Positions 50,892 to 59,892 of a stretch of 64,000 bases of DNA are shown in pieces (position 1 is the first letter of the stretch; each line of letters starts with the position of its first letter). Position numbers and translations under genes: made by a program. The notes beneath the pieces were generated by a model, which worked only from the letters and a program-made list of their open reading frames with translations, was not told where the DNA came from and made no database searches. The stretch spans positions 7,006,001 to 7,070,000 of the forward strand of contig NZ_JANADP010000001.1 in NCBI RefSeq assembly GCF_024199945.1. Direction: 5' to 3'. This DNA comes from Bradyrhizobium sp. CCGUVB4N. GTDB taxonomy: Bacteria; Pseudomonadota; Alphaproteobacteria; Rhizobiales; Xanthobacteraceae.

Positions 50892-52256
50892 TGGACTCCT
50901 ACAATCTCGGAGCTGAGCGGGCCGCGCTACCAGCGCATCGTCGAGGCCATGGAGGCCGACATCGCCGCCGGCCGGCTGGTGCGGGGCCAGCAACTGCCGA
51001 CGCAGCGTGCGCTCGCAAAAGCGCTCGGCATCGACCTGACCACGGTGACGCGCGCCTACACCGAGGCGCGGCGCCGCGGCATCATGGAGGCCCGCGTCGG
51101 CCAGGGATCGTTCGTGTCGGAGACCAGCGCGCGCCGCGCGGTCGACCTGCCGCATCCCGTCGCGATCGACCTCTCGATGAACGTGCCGCCGCATCCGCTC
51201 GAAGCGCAGCTCGACGAGCGCATCATCGCGGGGCTCGAGGCCATTCGCGCGCAATCGGGCCTCACCGCATTCCTGAATTACCAGCCGCCCGGCGGCAGCG
51301 CCCATGAGCGCGAGGTCGCCGCGCGCTGGATGCGCACGCGCGTTCCGCATGCGCATGCCGACAAGCTCGTGATCTTTCCGGGCGCACAGACGATCCTGTT
51401 CAACCTGCTCGCCCATCTCGCACGACCGGGCGATGTCGTGCTGACGGAAGCCATCACCTTCCCCGGCATCAAGGCCGTCGCAGCACAGCTCGGCGTCAGG
51501 CTCGTCGGCGTCGCCATGGATGACGGCGGCGTGCTGCCCGATGCGCTGGCGAAGGCCTGCCGCACGCACAGGCCGAAGGCCGTCTATCTCATTCCGACGC
51601 TGCACAACCCGACCACGGCGACGCTCTCCGCCGAGCGGCGCGGCGCGATCGCCAAGATCGTCCGCGACGCCGATACGATGCTGATCGAGGACGATGCCTA
51701 CGGGCTGCTCGATCGCTCGGCATCGCCGATCGCCAATCTCATCCCGGAGCGGACATATCTGGCGACCACGCTGTCGAAATGCATCGCGCCGGCGCTGCGC
51801 GTGGCTTATCTGCTGCCGCCCGACGGCGGTGCGCAGCTTCAGATGCGCGGCCATCTCCAGGCGACCGTGCAGATGCCGGCGCCGCTGATGGTCGCGCTGG
51901 TGACGCACTGGCTCGAGACCGGTGTCGCCGACCGCATCATCACCGCGATCCGCAACGAAGCGGTCGGCCGCCAGCAATTGGCACAGCGCGCGTTGAAAGG
52001 TTTTCAGTTCCAGGCGAAGCCCGCCGCACATCATTTGTGGCTGCACCTGCCGGAGGGACGGCCGGACGTCGCCGCGCATCTCTTGCGAAATGGGCTCGCG
52101 ATCGTTGCCGGCGACGCCTTCACCGTCGACGGAACCTCGCCGCATGCGGCGCGCGTTTCACTCGGCGCGGCGCGCAACCGATCGGAATTGACCGAGGCGC
52201 TGCGCATCCTCGTCGGCGCACTGCACAAGCCTGCCGACGTCAGGCAGATCGTCTAG
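50886..52256 (+). CDS. MocR-family regulator (GntR HTH plus aminotransferase domain)
   Basis: From ATG 50886 the product is 456 residues. The N-terminal winged helix (RYQRIVEAMEADIAAGRLVR, then LPTQRALAKALGIDLTTVTR) is GntR-type. The rest is a fold-type I aminotransferase domain with FPGAQTILFNLLAHLARPGD, LIPTLHNPTTATLS, IEDDAYGLLD and the PLP-Lys site ATTLSKCIAPALRVAYL. Such proteins sense PLP or an amino compound. An ATG at 50871 is an alternative start. Its target may be the divergent DUF983 gene and itself; no metabolic target is adjacent. Confidence 0.87.
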   Translation: MDWTPTISELSGPRYQRIVEAMEADIAAGRLVRGQQLPTQRALAKALGIDLTTVTRAYTEARRRGIMEARVGQGSFVSETSARRAVDLPHPVAIDLSMNVPPHPLEAQLDERIIAGLEAIRAQSGLTAFLNYQPPGGSAHEREVAARWMRTRVPHAHADKLVIFPGAQTILFNLLAHLARPGDVVLTEAITFPGIKAVAAQLGVRLVGVAMDDGGVLPDALAKACRTHRPKAVYLIPTLHNPTTATLSAERRGAIAKIVRDADTMLIEDDAYGLLDRSASPIANLIPERTYLATTLSKCIAPALRVAYLLPPDGGAQLQMRGHLQATVQMPAPLMVALVTHWLETGVADRIITAIRNEAVGRQQLAQRALKGFQFQAKPAAHHLWLHLPEGRPDVAAHLLRNGLAIVAGDAFTVDGTSPHAARVSLGAARNRSELTEALRILVGALHKPADVRQIV

Positions 52257-52374
52257 CGAACCAGGGAATTGCGCGGGCCTGCGGTTTTGAAATTGACCTC
52301 TCGCGCCGCATCTGTGCTAAGCGCCATGAGGCGATCACGGCTTCCGGGTCGCCGGTCATGGCAGGGATTCATCG

Positions 52375-53118
52375 GTGGAAACGCTCACTTACGCGCTGCT
52401 CCTGTTCGGCGCGCTGGCTGGCGGCTTCGTCTCGGGGCTGGCGGGGTTCGGCACCGCGCTGATGGCGCTCGGCATCTGGCTCTACGTGCTGCCGCCCTCG
52501 CTCGCGGTGCCCCTGGTGCTGATCTGTTCGGTGATCGCGCAGACCTCGACGCTGCCCTCGATGTGGAAGAGTTTTGATCTCTCGCTGGTGTGGCCGTTCC
52601 TGATCGGCGGATTGATCGGCGTTCCGATCGGCACCACCTTGATCGCCTCCGCCGATCCGAAAGTGTTCAAGCTGAGCGTCGGCGTTTTGATCCTGATCTT
52701 CTCGACGGCCCTCTATCTCAACAAGAGGCCGCTCGCCGTCACCTTCGGCGGCCGCATCGCCGACGGCGCGATCGGATTTGCCGGCGGCATTCTGGGCGGG
52801 CTCGCCGGACTGTCCGGACCGTTGCCGATCCTGTGGGCCAACATCCGCGGCTGGAACAAGCACGAGCGGCGCGGCATCTTCCAGCTGTTCAATTTCACGG
52901 TGCTCGCGACCGCGCTGGTGGTGCAGACGGCCTCGGGCCTGGTCGCATTCAAGGTGGTCTGGCTCACGATGGTGGCATTCCCGGGCACGCTGATCGGCGC
53001 ATGGGCCGGCGCGCGCGTCTATCACGCGCTCAGCGACAAGCACTTTGGCGATGTCGTGCTTGGCCTCTTGTTCCTGTCGGGCGCCACCCTGGTCTGGAAC
53101 AGCATCAGCTCGCTCTGA
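52375..53118 (+). CDS. TauE/SafE-family sulfite/anion exporter
   Basis: The 247-residue polytopic protein starts at GTG 52375 and has about eight membrane helices. Both family half-repeats are visible: GALAGGFVSGLAGFGTALMA near the N-terminus and GFAGGILGGLAGLSGPLPIL in the middle. Members export sulfite, sulfoacetate or similar organosulfur anions; the substrate cannot be told. Its last 14 bases overlap the end of the convergent O-antigen-ligase-like gene. Confidence 0.87.
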   Translation: METLTYALLLFGALAGGFVSGLAGFGTALMALGIWLYVLPPSLAVPLVLICSVIAQTSTLPSMWKSFDLSLVWPFLIGGLIGVPIGTTLIASADPKVFKLSVGVLILIFSTALYLNKRPLAVTFGGRIADGAIGFAGGILGGLAGLSGPLPILWANIRGWNKHERRGIFQLFNFTVLATALVVQTASGLVAFKVVWLTMVAFPGTLIGAWAGARVYHALSDKHFGDVVLGLLFLSGATLVWNSISSL

Positions 53119-54397
53119 CGTCCATCGTCGACTGCTTCGCCAGCGCCATGCCGCCGGCGACACCGACGCCGAGCACATAGATCCAGCCCGGCGCGAAGTC
53201 GAACAGATGGGTGTTGAGCAGCGAGGACAGCATGTTCTGCACGACGACCAAAAGGCCGATCCAGCAGGCCAGCCCCTCGCCGCGGAACATCAGCAAATGC
53301 GCAAACCACAGCGCATAGAGAACCAGAACGCCCGCCACGCCCCACTGCACGGCAACGCTCAGGGTCTGATTGTGCGGATTGCTGACGATCTGACCGCGCA
53401 GCGGATCGACGTCCTCATCCGCGGCCACGCCCGCAAACAGTTCGCGAATCGAGCCGGTGCCATGACCGATCAGCGGCGCATCCGCGATGAACCCCAGCGA
53501 TTTCCGCCAAAATTCCAGGCGCGAGCCCATGCCGCTGACCTTATTGTCCTGCGTACTCGTCTCATAGTCGCCCTGGAATTTCGCGACCGTCGCACGCAGA
53601 TGCGGCGAGACGGACCAGAGAGCGACCGCAACCAGCGCCATCGCGCTCGCGGCGAGCAGAGCCATCCGCCAGCGCAGATGCAGCAGTGCAAACACGAGAG
53701 CCAGGATCGGCAGCGTCACCAGCGCCGTCCGCGAGACCACCACGAAAATCATGTTGAGGAGAAAGCCGAGCAACAACATCGCAAGCAATATCGCGCTGCG
53801 GACGCGGCCGTCACGAAACAGCGTCACGATCGGATAGACCAGCGCGATCACGCAGAGCCCGAACTCCTGGCTCTGGTCGATATAGTTGCGCACCGCAATC
53901 CCGCTCTCGACCTTGTAGGGTCCGCGCGACAGATAGAGTTTCAGCGACAGGGCGGGATCGATCGCGACGGCGAAGGAATAAACCATCAGCAACGCGCAAG
54001 ATGCAAGGAACGCGGAAAACATCCAATTGCCGTAGGGCCAACGCTCGAACTGGTAGATCAGAAGCGGGATCGCGAGAAGCTTCAATGCCGGTCCGACTGC
54101 GTGCAGCCTGTCCGGCCAGGGTGCATCCGACCAGAGCGTTCCGGCCAGCGCGAGAAGCACCAGCCCGATCGGCAGCAGGCAAACCGGGCGCAGCAGCGAA
54201 CGCGGAAACTCACGCAAATCGACGAAAGCGAAGGCGATCAGCCAGGGGATCAGCGCAAAGGTCACACCGGTCGTCGTCCACGGCAGCAACAGCGCGACCA
54301 GCGCGACGAAACGGGCCGGCGTGCGGTAGCGCGCGGCCCAGATCTCGGAGAGCACGGACGCTCGCCCCAGCTCGTTCGACACTCCGGTCATTTCCAT
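53105..54397 (-). CDS. O-antigen ligase / Wzy-like membrane protein
   Basis: The 430-residue protein has 10-12 hydrophobic segments and a large periplasmic loop before the last helices. Within that loop, RLEFWRKSLGFIADAPLIGH, GTGSIRELF and SNPHNQTLSVAVQWG match the Wzy_C/WaaL domain, with the NPHN His a likely catalytic residue. It would join O-polysaccharide to lipid A-core or polymerise a glycan at the periplasmic face. No other polysaccharide genes are next to it, so its substrate is open. It lies about 78 bases downstream of the MATE gene on the same strand. Confidence 0.82.
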   Translation of the reverse strand: MEMTGVSNELGRASVLSEIWAARYRTPARFVALVALLLPWTTTGVTFALIPWLIAFAFVDLREFPRSLLRPVCLLPIGLVLLALAGTLWSDAPWPDRLHAVGPALKLLAIPLLIYQFERWPYGNWMFSAFLASCALLMVYSFAVAIDPALSLKLYLSRGPYKVESGIAVRNYIDQSQEFGLCVIALVYPIVTLFRDGRVRSAILLAMLLLGFLLNMIFVVVSRTALVTLPILALVFALLHLRWRMALLAASAMALVAVALWSVSPHLRATVAKFQGDYETSTQDNKVSGMGSRLEFWRKSLGFIADAPLIGHGTGSIRELFAGVAADEDVDPLRGQIVSNPHNQTLSVAVQWGVAGVLVLYALWFAHLLMFRGEGLACWIGLLVVVQNMLSSLLNTHLFDFAPGWIYVLGVGVAGGMALAKQSTMDVRAS

Positions 54398-54474
54398 CCC
54401 TTGCAGGTTCGCGCCATCCCACGGCCCGGCAAACTAGCCGGAGCCGTGGGTGGGCGACAAGCGTGGGGCCCTCG

Positions 54475-55881
54475 CTACGCGGGCTCGCTCACCGGAGGCG
54501 CAACGGGCTCGGACGTCACCTGCCTTGGCGCATCCGCCTGCTGCCCCGGCACCAGGCGCTTCCTGAACTCGCGGCGCAGCAACCACAGGCTCTGCACGGC
54601 CTGCAGCGTCGTCGCCGCATTCGACAGGTACCAGACATACTCGATCCGAAAACCGGGCCGCGTCGAGAGCCAGATCGCCGGCAAGGAATAGGTGATGACG
54701 CGCGTCGCCGAGCTCCACAACACCGGCTTGGTGTTGCCGAGGCCCTGGAACATGCTGGAACAGGTGAAGATCAACCCCTGCGCCACCATGTTCAGCGAGA
54801 TCATCTTCAGAAACAGCAACGCGACGCTCATCGTCTCCGGGTCATTCGAGAATCCGGCGAGCAGCAATCCGGGCTTGAGCTGCACGAAGATCGTCAGCGC
54901 GATCATCACGAACGTCGCGATCAGCGCCGCCCTGACGAAGGTCTCCCGCACCCGCTCGTAGTTGCCCGCGCCGAAATTCTGGCCGACGATCGGCCCTGCC
55001 GCGAGCGAGACGGCAAGGGCCGGCATCTGGATCAAGCCCACGACACGCGTCCCGATGCCAAAGCCCGCCTGGGCCGCCGGACCGAGATCGCGCAGCACGT
55101 AGTAGATCGCCGCCATGAAGATGAAGATCATCACGAACTCGCCGCCCGCGGGCAGGCCGACATTGAGGATCCTCTTCCACTGCCGCAGCTGCGGACGCCA
55201 TTGCGCAGGATGGAAGGCGACATAGCGCTCCAGCCTGCGAAAATAGTACAGCAGCATCAGCACGCCGATGAAGACGGCGATCGTGCTTGCCAGGCCCGCG
55301 CCGGCGACGCCGAGCGCGTATCCGGTGCCCCAGCCCGTGATCAGGACCGGCGCCAGCGCGATATTGATGATGACCGCAAGCACCTGCACCAGCATGCTCG
55401 GCCGCACGATGCCGGTGGCCCGTAGCCCCGCCCCCATCACCTGCGTGATGAATTGCAGCGCCAGCGCCGGCATGAACCAGAGGAAATAAGTGGTGCCGGC
55501 ATTGATGGTGGCCTCATCGACAGCAATCGCGCGCATGTAGGGGCGCGCGAGCGCAAAGCCGCCGAGCAGCGTCAACAGCCCGAACAGCGCCGACAGCACG
55601 ATCGCCTGGTTGAACACGAGATTGGCGTCGTCGCGATCCTTGCGGCCCACGGCATGCGAGACCAGCGCCACCGTGCCGACACCGAGCATCTGCATCAGTC
55701 CGTTGACGAGGAAGCCGGCGTTGCCGGCCGCGGCGACGCCCGCAACCGCGGCATCGCCGAGCCCGGACACGAAATACAGATCGACAAGCTGGCAGATCAT
55801 GATCGTCATCATGCCGACCACGATCGGTGGCGCCATGCTCAGGATGTGGCTTACGATGGAGCCGCGCGTCAGGTCCTTCAT
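54475..55881 (-). CDS. MATE-family efflux transporter
   Basis: The 468-residue protein has 12 membrane helices in two related halves. The first opens GSIVSHILSMAPPIVVGMMT with DLYFVSGLGDAAVAGVAAAG, and the second has RILNVGLPAGGEFVMIFIFM and GPIVGQNFGAGNYERVRETF. These are MATE hallmarks (DinF/NorM-like, drug:cation antiporters). It lies 75 bases downstream of the ABC exporter on the same strand, so the two may be one transport operon. Confidence 0.88.
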   Translation of the reverse strand: MKDLTRGSIVSHILSMAPPIVVGMMTIMICQLVDLYFVSGLGDAAVAGVAAAGNAGFLVNGLMQMLGVGTVALVSHAVGRKDRDDANLVFNQAIVLSALFGLLTLLGGFALARPYMRAIAVDEATINAGTTYFLWFMPALALQFITQVMGAGLRATGIVRPSMLVQVLAVIINIALAPVLITGWGTGYALGVAGAGLASTIAVFIGVLMLLYYFRRLERYVAFHPAQWRPQLRQWKRILNVGLPAGGEFVMIFIFMAAIYYVLRDLGPAAQAGFGIGTRVVGLIQMPALAVSLAAGPIVGQNFGAGNYERVRETFVRAALIATFVMIALTIFVQLKPGLLLAGFSNDPETMSVALLFLKMISLNMVAQGLIFTCSSMFQGLGNTKPVLWSSATRVITYSLPAIWLSTRPGFRIEYVWYLSNAATTLQAVQSLWLLRREFRKRLVPGQQADAPRQVTSEPVAPPVSEPA

Positions 55882-55956
55882 TTCATTCCACCCTTGACGG
55901 ATTTCATTCCAGTCTTTGGCGACGTGACGGCAGGGCTTGCGCCCCGCCGCCGCGCC

Positions 55957-57756
55957 TCACTCAGCTGCTGCGATATGCCCGAGCTCCACCACCTGGCGCT
56001 CGAACAGGCTGCGATAGATTCCGCCAGGCTTGCCCGCGAGCGTGGCATGCGTGCCCTGCTCGGCGATCTCGCCGCGGTCGAACACCAGGATGCGATCGAG
56101 GCTGCGCACCGTCGACAGCCGGTGTGCGATCACGATCGAGGTGCGGCCTTTCATCAGCCGCTCCATCGCCTGCTGGATCAGCGCCTCCGATTCCGAATCG
56201 AGGCTCGAGGTCGCCTCGTCCAGGATCAGCACCGGCGCATCGGCCAGGAAGGCGCGCGCCAGCGCCACGCGCTGCCGTTCGCCGCCCGACAGTTTCACTC
56301 CGCGCTCGCCGACCAGCGTGCCGTAGCCCTTCGGCAGGCGCAGGATGAAGTCGTGCGCATTCGCCAGCCGCGCCGCCTGCTCGATCGCCTCGAGGCTGGC
56401 ACCGGGCCGGCCATAGGCGATGTTCTCGGCGAGCGAACGATGAAACAGGATCGGGTCCTGCTGCACGATCGCGATCTGGCTGCGCAGCGATTGCTGCGTG
56501 GCCAGCGCGATGTCCTGCCCGTCGATCAGCACACGACCGCCGGTGACGTCGTAGAGCCGCTGCACCAGCTTGACGAACGTCGTCTTGCCGGAGCCGGAGC
56601 GACCGACCAGGCCGACACGCTCGCCGGCACGGATCCTGACCGACAGCCCGTCGTACAGCGGCGCGCGATGGCCGCCATAAAGGAACGTGACGTCGTCGAA
56701 CACGATCTCGCCGCCTTCGATCGCGATCGGCCGTGCGTCAGCGGCATCCGCGATGCCGATCGGCTCGTCATGGATCGCCACCAACTCCTCCATGTCGTTG
56801 ACCGAGCGCTGGAGGTTGTTGATGTGCATGCCGACGTCACGCAGATAGGCGTGAATGACGTAGTAGCTCGTCAACACATAAGTGACGTCGCCGGGCGAGG
56901 CATGTCCGTACATCCACAGCAGCACGGAGCCGCCGATCACCGACGCACGCAGGCACAGCAGCAGCGAGAGCTGCGCCATGGCGGTGTAGTTGTAGCGGAA
57001 CCAGGTGCGACGCACGCGCGTGCGCCAACGCTTGATGACGCGGGCGAGCCGCGCATCCTCGCGCGACTCGGCGCCAAAGGACTTCACCACCGCATTGCAT
57101 GTCAGCGCATCCGCCAGCGTGCCGCCGACCTTGGTGTCCCAGGCGTTGGACACGCGCGCGGCCGGCGCGATGTAGCGCGTCGAGAACAGCACCGTCATCG
57201 TGACATAGGCCGCCGCGCCGAGCGCGATCACGGCGCCGAGCGAGGCCCAATGCACGCCGAGCAGGACCATCGATCCGATCAGGACGGCCAGCGACGGCAG
57301 CAACGCCAGCAGGATGGTGTCGTTCAGCAGATCGAGCGCCCACATGCCGCGCGTGATCTTGCGCACGGTCGAGCCCGCGAAGGAGTTGGCGTGCCAGTCG
57401 GTTGAGAAGCGCTGCACGCGCAGAAATGCGTCCTGCGCCACGTCCGACATGATCTTCAGCGTGAACGGCACGATCACCTGCAGGCCGGTCAGGCGCAGCA
57501 CCATCGAGGCCGCGCCCAGCACCACGATGCCGCCCAGCGCCACCAGCGCGGCGTGGCGGGCGTCAGGATCGGACGGGCCGCGCGTCAGCGCGTCGACCAG
57601 ATGTCCTGAAAACACCGGCATGAACAGGTCGGCAACGGTCGCCCCCAGCAGACCGACGGCAATGGCGAGCGTGCGCCCCGGCTGGTTCAGCCAGTGCCGG
57701 AACACGAAGGGCAACACCACGCGGATCGCCGCGGGCTTTTTTGACAGAGAGGTCAT
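55957..57756 (-). CDS. ABC exporter, fused membrane and ATPase domains
   Basis: From ATG 57756 the half-transporter is 599 residues. Six membrane helices (from TLAIAVGLLGATVADLFMPV) precede an ATPase domain with Walker A GRSGSGKTT near 385, the signature LSGGERQR near 487 and Walker B VLILDEATSSLD near 508, then the switch AHRLSTV. This is a type IV (MsbA/multidrug-like) exporter acting as a homodimer. Substrate unknown; lipid or drug export fits the MATE and glycan-ligase neighbours. A frame extension to 57834 is Arg-rich and unlikely to be translated. Confidence 0.88.
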   Translation of the reverse strand: MTSLSKKPAAIRVVLPFVFRHWLNQPGRTLAIAVGLLGATVADLFMPVFSGHLVDALTRGPSDPDARHAALVALGGIVVLGAASMVLRLTGLQVIVPFTLKIMSDVAQDAFLRVQRFSTDWHANSFAGSTVRKITRGMWALDLLNDTILLALLPSLAVLIGSMVLLGVHWASLGAVIALGAAAYVTMTVLFSTRYIAPAARVSNAWDTKVGGTLADALTCNAVVKSFGAESREDARLARVIKRWRTRVRRTWFRYNYTAMAQLSLLLCLRASVIGGSVLLWMYGHASPGDVTYVLTSYYVIHAYLRDVGMHINNLQRSVNDMEELVAIHDEPIGIADAADARPIAIEGGEIVFDDVTFLYGGHRAPLYDGLSVRIRAGERVGLVGRSGSGKTTFVKLVQRLYDVTGGRVLIDGQDIALATQQSLRSQIAIVQQDPILFHRSLAENIAYGRPGASLEAIEQAARLANAHDFILRLPKGYGTLVGERGVKLSGGERQRVALARAFLADAPVLILDEATSSLDSESEALIQQAMERLMKGRTSIVIAHRLSTVRSLDRILVFDRGEIAEQGTHATLAGKPGGIYRSLFERQVVELGHIAAAE

Positions 57757-57919
57757 GGCGTCATCCGGCCGCTTTGCCGCGGGCCGGCTCCATCGATGGA
57801 CGCGGGCCGGCCGCGAGGGCCGAGACGGCGTCACTTAAAACTGAATTTGACTTGGGAAGCGGAGCGATCGGGGCGTTTGGGCAAAACCCTGGCCCAATCG
57901 AAGCTGGCGGAAGCGGCCT

Positions 57920-57994
57920 CTAGCAGGCCGAAACGGTACCGAGCCAGACCATCATCGAGCGCGGAAACGCGATCTGCGAATGCGACGAAATCAT
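57920..57994 (-). CDS. Possible 24-residue peptide gene
   Basis: ATG 57994 is preceded by GGGGAG with 8-base spacing and opens a 24-codon frame starting MISSHSQIAFPRSM and ending in TAG. The peptide is mildly hydrophobic with a C-terminal Cys. It lies in the 520-base gap between emrB and the ABC exporter, upstream of the ABC gene on the same strand. It could be a leader peptide or chance; only the ribosome site supports it. Confidence 0.3.
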   Translation of the reverse strand: MISSHSQIAFPRSMMVWLGTVSAC

Positions 57995-58125
57995 GCAAAT
58001 CTCTCCCCGGTTCGATTGAATGAGGTGCGCTTTATAGATGTGTGATTCGCGTTTTGCAACGGGCCCCGCGCGAGATCACGCACGAGTGTTGCATTTTGGT
58101 GCGCGGTGCTGCCGCCCCATCACTG

Positions 58126-58262
58126 CTGTCATGCCCCGGCTTGACCGGGGCATCCAGTACGCCGGGACAAATGTGGTGAGAGCGAACTCTGCAACGCCGG
58201 CCTCTGGAATACTGGGTCGCCCGGTCCTGATGCGCAATTGCGCATAAGGCCGGGCGACGACA
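58126..58262. repeat. Dispersed inverted repeat, copy 2, with a nested palindrome
   Basis: It shares with 17389-17506 the start CTGTCATGCCCCGGCTTGAC, the left hairpin and the CTCTGGAATACTGG spacer end. In the right hairpin the loop is replaced by CTGATGCGCAATTGCGCATA, which includes a perfect 16-bp palindrome, ATGCGCAATTGCGCAT (58230-58245). The element lies at the 3' end of emrB, where it could act as a terminator. Confidence 0.85.
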
Positions 58263-58277
58263 CCGATCGTATGACCG

Positions 58278-59864
58278 TCAGTGCGCGTCGCCGCCAGCGC
58301 CGAACGGCGAAACCGGCTTGTTCAGCAACGTGACCAGGAGGCTGAGGCTCAGATAGAACAAGGTCAGGATGAAGAACGCGTCGCCAAAGCTCATCACCAC
58401 GGCCTGGCGGTGCACGATCTGGCTGAGCTGCTTCATCGCCATCAGCGTCGAGTCTCCGAGCCCCTGGAATTTCTGCTGAAGCAGGGTCAGGGTCTCGGTC
58501 GCGGTGGCATTGCCCCAGGTCACGCGCTCCTGCAGACGCGTGATGTGCAGGTCGGCGCGATCGTTGAGCACGGTGTTGATGACGGCGAGCCCGACCGCAC
58601 CGCCGAGATTGCGCATCAGATTGAACAGGCCGCTCGCGTTCTTCACCTTGTCGGGTGGCAGCGTGCCGAGCGCGATGTTGTTGGTCGGCACCATCGCGAA
58701 CATCATGCCGACGCCCCGCAGGATCTGCGGGATCAGGAGCTCGTAGAAATCGAAGTCGCGCGTGATCCAGGTCATCTGGTAGGAGCCGATCGCGAACACG
58801 ATCAAGCCGAACGCGATCATGTAGCGCATGTCGAGGCTCGCCATCAGCCGGCCGACCAGCGGGGCGACCAGGAACATGGTGATGCCCGAGACGAACATGG
58901 TCTCGCCGATCATCAGCGCGCTGTAGCCGCGCACCTCGGCGAGATAGCGCGGATAGATGTAGGTCAGGCCGTAGAGGCCGATGCCGATGCAGAATTGCAG
59001 CGTGGAGCCGACTGCGAAATTGCGGTTGGAGAAGGCACGCAGATTGACGATCGGCTCGGCCGCCGTGAAGACGCGCACGAAGAAGGCGATGGCCGACACG
59101 GCGCAGATCCAGGCGCAGATCGCCACCGACGTGTCCTGCAGCCATTCATATTGCGGACCTTCCTCCAGCACATATTCCAGCGTGCCGAGGAAGCCGGCCA
59201 TGAAGATCAGGCCCCACCAGTCGAAGCGGTCGAGCAGCTCGAAATGCGGCTCGTCGAAATCGACCAGCGCGAGCACGCCCAGGGTGATGCCGATGCCGGG
59301 GACGACGTTGATGAAGAACAGCCAGTTCCACGACATCAGATCGGTGATGTAGCCGCCGACCGTCGGGCCAATCGTGGGAGCCAGCGTCGCCACAAGCCCG
59401 ATGATGGGACCGACGATGTGGAATTTCGTGCGCGGGAACACGGTGTAGGCCGAGGCGAACACCGTCGGGATCATGCCGGCGCCGAGAAAGCCCTGGAGCG
59501 CGCGCCAGAGGATCATCTCCTCGATGGTCGTGGCGAAGCCGCAGAGCAGGCTCGAAATCGTGAATCCGGCCGCCGAAATCGCAAACAGGAGCCGCGTGCC
59601 GAAGGCGCGCGACAGGAATCCCGACAACGGGATCGCGATCACTTCGGCGATCAGATAGGCGGTCTGGACCCAGGAGACCTCGCTCGAGCTCGCCGACAGG
59701 CCGGCCTGGATTTCGCTGAGGGATGCCGACACGATCTGGATGTCCAGGATCGACATGAACATCCCGAACACCATGATGATGAAGGCGATCAGCCGCTTCG
59801 GCGCGATGCGCTCCGAATCGGCTGATGCCATCATGGCAGGTGAAGCAGTCGTGGCGTTCGCCAT
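58278..59864 (-). CDS. emrB: EmrB-type MFS drug exporter (DHA2, 14 helices)
   Basis: The 528-residue transporter has the 14-helix DHA2 layout: IAFIIMVFGMFMSILDIQIV (helix 1 with the LDxxIVNVALP-like motif), PLSGFLSRAFGTRLLF (motif A), RALQGFLGAGMIPTVFASAY (motif C region) and SWNWLFFINVVPGIGITLGV. It would form a tripartite pump with the periplasmic EmrA homologue encoded 28 bases upstream and an outer-membrane channel encoded elsewhere. Substrates are probably hydrophobic drugs or metabolites. The symbol follows the family. Confidence 0.9.
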   Translation of the reverse strand: MANATTASPAMMASADSERIAPKRLIAFIIMVFGMFMSILDIQIVSASLSEIQAGLSASSSEVSWVQTAYLIAEVIAIPLSGFLSRAFGTRLLFAISAAGFTISSLLCGFATTIEEMILWRALQGFLGAGMIPTVFASAYTVFPRTKFHIVGPIIGLVATLAPTIGPTVGGYITDLMSWNWLFFINVVPGIGITLGVLALVDFDEPHFELLDRFDWWGLIFMAGFLGTLEYVLEEGPQYEWLQDTSVAICAWICAVSAIAFFVRVFTAAEPIVNLRAFSNRNFAVGSTLQFCIGIGLYGLTYIYPRYLAEVRGYSALMIGETMFVSGITMFLVAPLVGRLMASLDMRYMIAFGLIVFAIGSYQMTWITRDFDFYELLIPQILRGVGMMFAMVPTNNIALGTLPPDKVKNASGLFNLMRNLGGAVGLAVINTVLNDRADLHITRLQERVTWGNATATETLTLLQQKFQGLGDSTLMAMKQLSQIVHRQAVVMSFGDAFFILTLFYLSLSLLVTLLNKPVSPFGAGGDAH

Positions 59865-59892
59865 GGTCTGACCTCGCAGCGCTCGGACGCGC

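Noticed and set aside
53045..57405. Long plus-strand frames antisense to the O-antigen ligase, MATE and ABC genes
   Set aside because: Composition dominated by Arg, Gln, Asp and His with no motif; the minus-strand genes have clear families.
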